64,000 nucleotides of DNA from assembly GCF_030463565.1 (NCBI RefSeq), contig NC_134659.1, forward strand, positions 6,456,511 through 6,520,510, in the 5' to 3' direction. The translations under genes were made by a program, and so were the position numbers. Positions 10,455 through 19,569 of the stretch are shown here, one piece after another. The notes under the pieces were generated by a model. That model was not told where the DNA came from, did not search any database, and saw only the letters and a program-made list of their open reading frames with translations. Source of the stretch: Pelecanus crispus (Eukaryota; Chordata; Aves; Pelecaniformes; Pelecanidae). Each line of letters starts with the position of its first letter. The first letter of the stretch is position 1.

Positions 10455-13140
10455 ATGTCCCTGCCGAGCCCCGCATGGCCCCAGCGAGACGAGCCACCCC
10501 CCTGCGGCACTGCCACCGGCCTCCCGCCGGCCTCGTCCGACAGTGACTCCGGCTGTGCCCTGGAAGAGTACCCGGAGCCCGCTGCGGACCCCGCGCCCCC
10601 CGAGGTGAGCAGCACCCCAGCTCTCGCGGGGCTCCCTTTCCTCCCGGCTCTCCCCCAACCCTGGGTTGGGTGCCATCCACGGGTGGTACACGCAGCCCAG
10701 CACCCCCAGCCCTGGGGTAAAACACACATTTTAGCAACCTCGAGCGACGCAGCTTAATCCCCCTAAAAATCTGCTTGTGTTTCTCTCTCCCGCGCAACAT
10801 GCCAAGGTCCCGGCGTGCTTCAGCAGCCGCTCGCCGCAGCCCGCCTCTCCCGCCGACAGGATCCGGCTCCGCGCCAGAGCCCTCCTGCAGCAGCTGCCTC
10901 CTCAGGACTGCGATGTAAGACACGTTATTTGTTGGGTGCTGCCCACCCTGGGCTTCACCCGCCATGCATCCCCTCACCTCCGCCTCCCCACGCAGGAGCG
11001 GTACTGCCCTGAGCTCGCGGAGGAGGAGAGGAGGCAGCTACGAGCGTTCAGCGCCCGACGGAGACGGGAGGCCCTGGGGCAGGGGCTGGCATGTCCTGTG
11101 CCGGGTCCCTGCCATGGCTGTCCCTGCAAGAAGGTGAGGCGTCCCCTCCCCTGGCAGCAGGCAGCACCCATTCCCCAGCGGGGACCCGTCCCCGAAAGCC
11201 AGCCTGACCCCAAAGCCTCTGCCTTGCAGTGTGGCAGGAGGCTGAACAAAGGAGACCCGGGGATTTCGGCATCTCGGCTGGGGGACCAGTTCTGGCACCC
11301 GTCCTGCTTCTCCTGCCACTTCTGCCACCAGCCCCTCGTGGACCTCATCTACTTCCAGCAGGACGGGAGAATCTACTGCGGCCGGCACCATGCCGAGCTC
11401 TTCCGACCCCGCTGTGCCTCCTGCGACCAGGTGGGTGCCGGGCAGGGGGGAGGCTTTTACCTCCCTTTTGCTGTTGTTAAAAGCTCCTGTGCTTGGCTGG
11501 GGGCTGCAAATGCAGCAAGAGCCGCTGATGGGCAGGAGGGAAGGTTCCTTCCTGAGCCTTGCAGAGAGCCCCATGCCCGTGCTCCTCTCTCCTCGGCGCA
11601 GCAAAGCATCCTCCGGGCTGCAGGTTTGCTAGCTGGGTGCTTAGAGGATGGGTCGTTTCCCCCCTCCCCGTTCCAGCTGATCTTCATGGAGGAGTGCATC
11701 GAGGCGGAGGGCCGGCGCTGGCACCTGGAGCACTTCTGCTGCCTGGAGTGCGACGTGCCCCTGTGCGGGCAGCGCTACGTGATGAAGAGCGGCCGGCCCT
11801 GCTGCCGCGGCTGCTTCGAGAGCCTCTTCGCCGAGCCGTGCCAGGCCTGCGGGGACCCCATCGGTATGGCCGCCGTGCCCCCCCTCCCCGGGGCAGGGCG
11901 CAGCGGGGCTTCCCTGCCCGGGCAGGCGGGACGTGGGCTGGGAGGGCTGCGGAGCCAGAGCCCCGCGGCTCGGTGCAGAGGATGGGTTTTGGCATGCGGC
12001 GGTGGGAAGAGCTTCCCCCTCACCCGCGCTTGCCCCTCAGGTGCCGACAGCGAGGAGGCCACCCACCAAGGGCTGCACTGGCATGCCCGAGCCGCCTGCT
12101 TCTGCTGCAGCCTCTGCCGAAAGCCGCTGCGCGGGCAGCCCCTCACCTCCCGCCGCGGCCGGCTCTTCTGCTCCGAGACCTGCAGCCTGGGACGGGATGC
12201 ATCCTCTACTGCTTCCGACTCCTCCGACTCGGCTTTTGCCTCGGCCCCATCCCCCAACTCGACGCCCCTCTCCCGAGCCGGCCCCTCTGGCAGGACCGCA
12301 CCAGGGACGGGCAGCACCTCGGCGGCCGGGGGCTGCAGGCAGCGGGTGGAAGGGGCAGGTAGGGATCCCACCGCTCCGCTTGCTACACGGTGGGAGGGGA
12401 GTGGGAGCAAAACCAGGCTCTGCTCAGCCCCTGGGTACTTTACGGGGTCCGTCGCACGGGTGCAGCCCAACGCAGGGCTGGAGCAGCGGCGATGAGCCCC
12501 CAGCCCACCTCCCACAGGAGGGCGAGCGCCGGCAGCTGGGGTTTGGTGCAAGCCTCCGCTGCATCCCAAGGCAGCCCTCGCTGCGTGAGGGGCTGCGGCA
12601 AGGCAGGCTCAGGCTTCCCCTTCCCCACCCATCCTTGCTTTCCTTCTTCCAGAGGCGTTTCTGGATCAGGCCTCCGTGCATCCAGCGTTCCGGAGCCTGG
12701 AGGACCGCGGAGCGGCTGCTAAGGAGCAGAGCAGGGATGCTGTGCACGCAGGGATGCTGGGCCCACCGGCCGGACACCCCTCCAGCCCCCAGCCCAGTGC
12801 AGATGGTCCCAATGGGCCTGGAGCCCCCAACCACCTGGTTTTGGGGGGCCCTGACCCCCGAACACCTGCAGGCAATGGAAACCCACACTTCCGAGCGGGC
12901 ACGTCGCTTGCCCGACACAGCGCACAGCCAGAGGACACTGACCCGCAGGACATCGCGGAGGAGGATGACTCCTGGTGTCCCACGTGCTCTTCATCTTCGG
13001 ACTCGGAGGAAGAGGGTTTCTTCTTCGGGAAGCCCATCCCCAAGCCTGGGATGAGTTCCCTGGGCAGGGAGCCCCTGGGGAGGGCCGGGGCCAGGACGGC
13101 GAAGCGGCGGGGCAGCAGCAAGCACTGCAGCGTGTCCTAG
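10455..13140 (+). CDS. PRICKLE4: Prickle-like planar cell polarity protein 4 (PET/LIM), 7 coding exons
   Basis: Coding exons: 10455-10604 (exon opens at 10452 after CCCCAG), 10807-10914, 10996-11133, 11230-11430, 11677-11863, 12041-12358 and 12653-13140. All junctions are GT-AG and phases agree, giving 529 residues. The family are LIM scaffolds acting at the membrane in planar cell polarity; PRICKLE4 itself is poorly characterised. Residues 28-39 keep the Prickle signature [12 protein letters not shown]. The PET N-half is then replaced by Pro/Ser-rich sequence, while its C-half (LLQQLPPQD onward, about 76-115) is clear. LIM1 is about 130-199, LIM2 194-257 and LIM3 254-309, each with its Cys/His ligands in order. 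A Ser/Pro-rich tail leads to the family motif [16 protein letters not shown]. The protein ends CSVS, a CaaX box suited to farnesylation. It is longer than the human protein as I recall it (about 344 residues). Confidence 0.93.
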
Positions 13141-13676
13141 CAGCAGGGACTGGGGGGGGTCCTCGACCGGCACCGCCGTCCTGCCAGCCCCTGCCGCATC
13201 CTGCCAGCCCCTGCCGCGGTCTCAACACGTTCCAAGCGCGTTTTGCATGCAGCCCAAGGCTGGTGGGGAGAAGCCGCTGGGATCTTTCCCTCCGGCAGCT
13301 GCTGGCAAAGCGCAGCCTGCAATTCCTGCCGGCCTCTCCTGCAATTAGGAACAGGTAAAGCAGGTAGGGAGCAGCGAGGCGGCAGCCCGGGCCAGGGCTC
13401 CCATCTCCGCCGAGGCAGCAGCCCTGGTCGCACGCAGGGGAGGGTGGCTGGGTGCTTAAGACAAGGGCAGCTGCCTGCATCGCCCCGCTGCGGGGCTGCT
13501 GGGGACCCACGGGGACAGGAGGGGCTGCCAGGGTGGGATCCTTCCCTGCGACACCTCCTTGAAGGGTGAGCACCGCTGCCAGTCGCTCTCCATCCCTGGT
13601 GGCACCCTGTCCCCCTGCCACCGTGGGGAGGGGACCGGGGTGGGGTGGGGGGCAGCTCCGCTGCTGCCGATGCTCC

Positions 13677-13682
13677 AATAAA
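13677..13682 (+). terminator. PRICKLE4: PRICKLE4 poly(A) signal AATAAA
   Basis: A canonical AATAAA lies 537 bp after the PRICKLE4 stop codon, within a plausible 3' UTR. Only about 225 bp separates it from the minus-strand poly(A) signal of the convergent periphilin-like gene. Confidence 0.75.
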
Positions 13683-13906
13683 GTTCAGCTGAAATCTGAA
13701 CACAGGAGAGCCACCACACGTCTGCCCCGTTCCTCCACACCCCAGGGTCACGGCGGCATTGACCATGGCGTGATCCCCAGGGGCGGCCGCTGCCCTCTGC
13801 CACAGCCGGGGGTCCCCAAGGTGGGGTCACTGCGGGACCCCTTCCCTCACCAGCCCCAGGAGAGCCCGAACGACGGCAGAGCAAGGGCTGCAAAGAACAC
13901 GGCTAG

Positions 13907-13912
13907 TTTATT
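13907..13912 (-). terminator. Poly(A) signal (minus AATAAA) of the periphilin-like gene
   Basis: TTTATT on the plus strand reads AATAAA on the minus strand, about 350 bp downstream of the stop codon at 14259. It gives a short 3' UTR and a tail-to-tail arrangement with PRICKLE4. Confidence 0.7.
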
Positions 13913-14258
13913 TTCAGATTTAAAACCAAGAACAACCCCTGGGGTTTGGGGGCACATCCCTGTGAACCAGGAATAGAACAAAGAGCTGGGGCGGAGGGGA
14001 GCTCCCCACAGCCGCGCTCCTTCCCACCACCCTCCAGTAAAAGCAGCCCCCCCTTTTGCTGCACTTAAAGGACTGGGCAGAGCTAAAAATAAGCACAGCC
14101 CCCCGCCCTTCTCTATCTCCAAGAGAGATGGTGGGACTGCACCAACATGTCCATACCACCTTGACCAGAGGGCTCAGCACCATCACCAGCACCCCAATGC
14201 ACCAGCATGGACCCCCCATCACCCCCAAACCCTGGTTGGTGAGAGGGGGTGTCCGGCC

Positions 14259-17200
14259 TCAGCGGCTGAGGGTGGCCGAGTCGTAGCTGTTGATGAAGTC
14301 CTCCAGCTCCTGGAGGTGATGGATCCGGCCCTGGCGAAGGTTGGCCCTCAGCGCCGGCCCCAGCGCCGCCTCCATGGAGGGCTCCTTCTGCAGCAGCATC
14401 GTGGCCACCACCGCGATGGTCAGGCTGAACTGCTGGTACGACTGCAGGGGAGCGGCACGGGGTCAGCGTGGAGCACCCCAAAACCTCCTCACCAGCAGTG
14501 TCCAGCCCTCCAGGGATATTTGTTCCCCCAGGGCTGGACCATGAACCCCCCCAACAGCATCTGTGTCCCTGCAGAACCCTTCTCACCCACAAGCACCTTC
14601 CCCTGCAACCACCAGCACCGGGAGGGGTTTCTCCCCAGTAGCCCCAAAAATGCCAAATTCACATCCCCCGTCACCTGGCATCGCTCCTGCCCCATGGTTC
14701 AAAGGGTCCTTGAACCCCCCCCCCCATGCTGTGGCTGGTCCCGGACCCCCGTGCTCCTTGGCTGGGGGCCATTGGGACTCACCAGCTCGATCTCCTCCTT
14801 CCTGGCGAGGACGGCAGCGGAGCGGAGGTCTGTGCCAGCTGGGGACGACGTCGGGAGCGCGGAGCAGAGCCGGCGCTGGCCGCCCGCAGCCTGGGCGGTG
14901 GAAAAGGCGAGGAAGGGTCAGATGCTACGAAGGGGAGAGGGACTGGGCAAGGCTGGGGCCAAACTGGGGCTGCTGGCACCCACTGCCAGCCAGGAACTGG
15001 TCACCCTGCAGGAGGAGCCGCTGGGACCTTGGCTCCCCAGGGTGCTGGTTTGCCACCCTCCCCTCGGGTGCGGGAGCTGCCCCTTGCCCCCCCCGCCACC
15101 CCAGCCCTGGCAGCATCGCTGCCAAGAGCCCCGCTAGCAGATTTCTCTTCCCCATTAGGCAGTAATTAAGCCACTCTGCAATGCTCTCATTTGCTTCGTT
15201 AAAGCTCGAGTCCCGGGGTTGTTCACGCTCCAGCACGCTCTCAAGCCTCTAGTTATTTTTTTGGCCTTTCTCCCAGCTGTCTCCCATTTATCGGCATCTC
15301 CGGCACAGCCGGCACCGGGGCTGACACGGGCTCTGCCTCCAGACAAAGCAGCGCTTTAACCCCAGCCCGGAATCCTGCAAACAGGGAGGCCGGAGGGATC
15401 CCGCTCCGCTGCTCCCGGGCTGCGGCAGTATCCCTGAGCCCAGGGCACCTGCCCTGCGCGGGGACCCCTCGGGGTGAGCGCAGGGGAGCGGAGGCACCCT
15501 GACCCCGTACCGGCTCCGTCTCACCGGACCCAGGAGGGTGCTGGGTCCCTGGTGAGGTCTCTGGCACGGCACAGATACGGGAGCAAGCCTGGCTGGGCTG
15601 CGTGTCGGGCTCCACGGTAGCTCCCGATGGGACCTGCGAGTTTTCAGATGGCTGAAGGCCACCGAGAAGCTGTGGGAGAGAAAGTGGCTGGGGGAGGAAG
15701 GCAGCGGCTGCGCGGGAGCGGGGGGAGCCAGCGCTGCCAGCACAGCCCTGCCCGCAGCAGCGGCCTCGGTGGGCTCTCCCCCAGGGTGGGGACGCGCCAC
15801 GGAGCTGCCCACCACGCGCCAAGACCCACCCCATCACGGGCAGCTTCTGTCTTGGCTTCTCCAGCTCCACTCAGCAGAGGCTGCCGTCCCTGGGAAGGCG
15901 GGCAGAGCTCAGCGCCCACCTCTCCAGCGGAGCTGGCTGCCGCACAGACCCTCTCGGCAGGCGCCGGAGGGGCTGTCGGACCATGGGGATGCAACCCGTC
16001 GTCTGCATCAGCCTTAGGGATGCTTTGGCTGTGTGGCTCTACCTGTGCAAAGCATTACAGATGTGTTGCAGAGCCCACGGCGGGGGCTGGCAGCGCCGCC
16101 CAGGCAAGGGGAAAAAAGGTTTGCAAAGGGGGGGAAAGAAAGAGGTTTGCAAAGAGGGGAAAAAAAAAGAGGTTTGCAAAGGCGGGGGGGGGAGGGACGG
16201 GGAAAAGAGGTTTGCAAAGAGGACTGCAAGCTCCCACCTTCCCCCTGGCACTGCTTTTAGGTGGGAAGAGGAGATGCATTAGCTCATACCTCAAGGCGCT
16301 CCCCCGTCCCGGCAGAGCTCTCCTCCGGCAGCGCTGGCTCCGTTTCCAAAACAGAGGGGCCCTGGCCGTGGCTGCCCACGGGTTTGTGCCTGGCTCCCGG
16401 CTCGACCTGGGGACATGCAATGGCATGAGGCTGGGACACATCTGGCCCAGTGAGAAGAGCTGGGGGATGGGATGGACGGGCTGCTATAACCCAAAAGAAA
16501 CCACGGGGCTTTGCAGCCCCAGAGAAGAGTCAGGAAAACGTCTGTGCCTGGCAGAGAGAGAGCAAGGCGAAGAGCCAAAGGGCTGGATGAGAGAGAGAAG
16601 GAAGACGTTACGCTGGCCAAAGAGACCCCCAAGCCAGGCACTTCCAGGGATGTGAGCACCCCTGCCTGCCCCCAGCACAGGGGTGCTCTCCTACCGGTGT
16701 CGCTCCTGCTGCCTGCTCCGGCTCCGCAGCGTCTCTTGCAGCCCGGGGATCAGTAGCTGGGCTCTTCTGAGGGGTGCCGGCTGGTCCTGGGGGCTTCTGG
16801 ACCTCCCCGCTCACCGCTGGCGGGCCCTGGGGGACACCGTGGTAAGGGGCACGGTGGCAGCGCATGGGACTCAGACCATGCGAACTCATGTCACTGCTGG
16901 GTGCTGGGATGGGGGGGGGAAGTAAAAACCCACAACCTGAGCCGTCTGCTCCCTGCTCTGCCCACCGTCATTGACCGAAATGTGTGGCTGGGGACGATCA
17001 CAGTGCTGCAGCGTTTCTTTGACCCCTGGCTTGCTCTTCCCAGAGACAGAAGGAAAGGACCTGGAGGATGGCCAGTTCCCTGCGGAGCGAGAAATGCAAC
17101 GGGAACAACTCCTCGCTCTGCCCGAGGAGACGCTGGCGAGCACGGCGCGGGGCCCCTCGCAGCCCCAGGCAGCCGTACAGGGTGGGCACGAACCTCTGGA

Positions 17201-19159
17201 GGGTCGGGGGCATGGGAGGCGCTGGACCAAGGTTAACTCTCGGTGGCCACGGCGAAGGCGTCGGCAGCGTTTCCCACCCTGGCCACGATAGCCCCAGGTG
17301 AGGCAGCTGCCCTGGAAGCCGTCTTGCTTCCTGCGGGAGCAAAGGCAACCCCAGGGCGGGGATTTAGGCTGGAAGGTGTCTCCGGTGCAACCCCCCCACA
17401 CTCGGAGTAGGGCCGGCTTCAACGCTGCATCTTGGCTGTGCCTGGCCCCCGCGCCCCTGCTCACCACCCCACAGCTCCACGGTCCCCCCGCACCCCTCAC
17501 CCTCAGCACGGGCACCCACCCTGGCCAGCTGGCGCGGAGCGATGGTGGGTGCTGCTCCTCGTCAGGGAATATGGGCCAGGCAGAGCAGCCAGGGCCGCTC
17601 AGTGGTGGCTCCTGCAGGGAAGGGGGTGGGCTTAGACGCGGAGCAGGACAGGGGATGCTGCGACTGCAGAGCAGAGAAACTGGGCTGCCGCCGCTCCCAG
17701 CACCATGCAGGGAAACCTGTCCCTGCACGCTGTCCTTGTCACCAGGGCAGCGAACGGCCCCTGCCCCGTTTCACCCGCTCCCTGCCCTGGGTCCCGCGAC
17801 CGCTGCCACCCCCCTGGCCCACCACCCCCTCACCGGGTGCCAGCCCTCTCTGAAGCAGTGCTCAGGTCCTGGGTTGTCTTCTCTGTCATCCCAAGGAGGT
17901 GGCGGAGGACAGTCGTGGGGTGCCCATCTCCTGTCCTCCTCATTTCCATGGAAGTCGGCAGGGTCATGGAAGGGTCTGGGGTCCCCGGGAACGGGCTGCA
18001 ATGGCAAATTGCTGCCAGTGAGGACAGTGGCACACTGGGGGTAGCCACACAGCTGCCACCCCCCCCACCCACCTCCCCCTCACCGGGTGCCAGTTCTCTC
18101 TGAAGCAGTGCTCAGGTCCTTGCCTCTCTTCTTCATTGTCCCAGGGGGGCGGCGGGGGACAGTCGTGGGGTGCCCATCTCCTGTCCTCCTCGTTCCCATG
18201 GAAGTCGGCAGGGTCATGGAAGGGTCTGGGGTCCCCGGGAATGGGCTGCAATGGCAAATCGCTGCCGGTGAGGACGGTGGCACGCCAGGGGTAGCCACAC
18301 AGCTGCCAGCCCCCCAGCCCACCTCCCCCTCACCGGGTGCCAGTTCTCTCTGAAGCAGTGCTCAGGTCCTTGCCTCTCTTCTCCATTGTCCCAGGGGGGC
18401 AGCGGGGGACAGTCATGGGGTGCCCATCTCCTGTCCTCCTCGTTCCCATGGAAGTCGGCAGGGTCATGGAAGGGTCTGGGGTCCCAGGGACTGGGCTGCA
18501 ACAGCAAATGGCCGCCGGTGAGGATGGCAGCTCGCTGGGCTGTGTCAGTTTTGCTGTGGTTCCCCCTCCCTCCCGCAGCCCTCAGCTCCTTCTGCTTCTC
18601 CTGCTCCTGGGGGAGCCCCCGGTTTCGGCCACCCCAGATTTGTAGGTGAACCCTGATGGTGCTGTCTCCCCTCGCTGCACGGCTGCTTGCCCCGGCCCCT
18701 GCCCCCTTACCGGGTGCTGTCTGCCCCTGCCTCTCCCGTGCTGGTGCTCCCAGGGCAGCTCGTCCCAGACGTCCTGGGGGCCGTGAGCGTGGGGTGGCAG
18801 TGGTCCAGCCGGCCACGGATGGGGCTGCGGAGAGGGCACAGGGAGATGGAAGCAGGATGAGACCCTCACCTTTGCCCTTGCACCGGCTGGGTGCTGAGCC
18901 AGGACAGGGAGCCAGGAGCGCGTCTGCCCTCCTCTCCTGGCCAAGGTCCCAGATGATTCCCAATTCTTCCCCATACCGTGGCAATGCTCTCCTGGCTCCT
19001 CGGCATCCCGAGCAACGGAGCAGCAGGCACTCATCCTTGCCCCCGCAAAGCTCCCGCACTCCCATCCACACCGGCGCTCCAGCTGCATGGCAGCGGGAGG
19101 GTTGCAAAACCACCTACCTCCCTGGGGAAGCCCCTCCTGCAGCCCAGCGGCGAGAACAT
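14259..19159 (-). CDS. Periphilin-like (Lge1-domain) protein, many phase-0 exons
   Basis: The last two exons (14783-14890 and 14259-14441) encode a C-terminus whose core, RSAAVLARKEEIELSYQQF then MLLQKEPSMEAALGPALR and LQELEDFINSYD, matches the periphilin-1 C-terminal Lge1-like helical domain as I know it. Periphilin dimerises through this region and acts in HUSH silencing and nuclear RNA association. Upstream, exons with good GT-AG sites, all phase 0, can be read at 15511-15669, 15830-16012, 16290-16406, 16695-16826, 17501-17611, 17834-17995, 18084-18245, 18334-18495, 18711-18824 and 19118-19225. The last holds a candidate start Met at 19157-19159, followed by a segment ending FPRE. These join to about 544 residues. 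An exon may be missing near 17000-17335. The N-terminal part is rich in Pro, Trp, His and Asp. The family call is firm for the C-terminus; exons at 15830, 17501 and the start are tentative. Confidence 0.72.
16110..16226. repeat. Purine-rich repeat with GAGGTTTGCAAAG units
   Basis: Four irregularly spaced copies of the word GGTTTGCAAAG are separated by G and A runs (for example GGGGGGGAAAGAAAGA). It lies in a presumed intron of the periphilin-like gene between exons 16290-16406 and 15830-16012. Spurious Lys/Gly-rich frames arise from it. Confidence 0.8.
17834..18583 (-). repeat. Tandem triplication of a 250-bp exon-plus-intron unit
   Basis: Three head-to-tail copies with exact 250-bp spacing: exon ends fall at 17834, 18084 and 18334 and exon starts at 17995, 18245 and 18495. 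Each copy is a 162-nt (54-codon) phase-0 exon plus 88 bp of intron. Every copy encodes a shared block with DPRPFHDPADFHGNEEDRRW, then APHDCPP and PEHCFRE, and ends WHP before GTGAGG. Copies at 18084 and 18334 are nearly identical; the copy at 17834 differs most near its 3' end (DDREDNPG, GWHP). The exon at 18711-18824, ending QHP, looks like an older, diverged relative. The left limit of the third intron copy is approximate. Confidence 0.93.
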
Positions 19160-19493
19160 CTTGCCAAAAGCTCGTCCTGGCCCCGGTCCCAGTGAGGAAA
19201 AGGCCCCCGGGAGGTCAGCACCCAGCTGCAAAGGGAGAGGCGAGGGTGAGCACATCCCACAGGACGTCACTGCCGGCTCGGGGACGGCTGCCGGCCAGGT
19301 GCCACCTGCAGCGCTCCCGGATCCGCTGAGCCCCGCGCGTTGGGTCGCCTCCGGAGCCACATGGCATCGCCACCAGCGAGGACCCACCGCAGATGGGCAA
19401 GCGGGGAGCCTCGCGGACCCGCTCCCGTCCCAGGAGGGGACAGGGGTCCTGGCAATGCTGGGGCCGCTCCCTTGGCACCAGGTACCCCCATAC

Positions 19494-19565
19494 CTGCCCG
19501 AAGCGGCTCCCCTCGCCCGCCCGAGCCTCCGCGTGCTCGCAGCCACGTTTCGGTTGCCCCCTGCA
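19494..19565 (-). promoter_or_regulatory. Candidate 5' non-coding exon of the periphilin-like gene
   Basis: A CpG-rich minus-strand segment ends in the donor GGGCAG|GTATGG (last exon base 19494). It lies just upstream of the exon at 19118-19225, whose acceptor follows a pyrimidine-rich CTCTCCCTTTGCAG. It is the nearest GC-rich exon-like segment upstream of the presumed start. A second donor-like site (CAG|GTAAAA, exon end 20150) is an alternative first exon. Neither is proven. Confidence 0.3.
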
Positions 19566-19569
19566 AACC

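Noticed and set aside
16998-17340. Possible long exon of the periphilin-like gene after TTTGCTCCCGCAG
   Set aside because: The acceptor is good and the phase-0 frame is open, but I could not find a convincing phase-0 donor, so its end is undefined.
18868-18895. Possible 24-nt micro-exon (HPAGARAK) of the periphilin-like gene before GTGAGG
   Set aside because: Acceptor context is weak and the exon would be extremely small; not enough support without transcripts.
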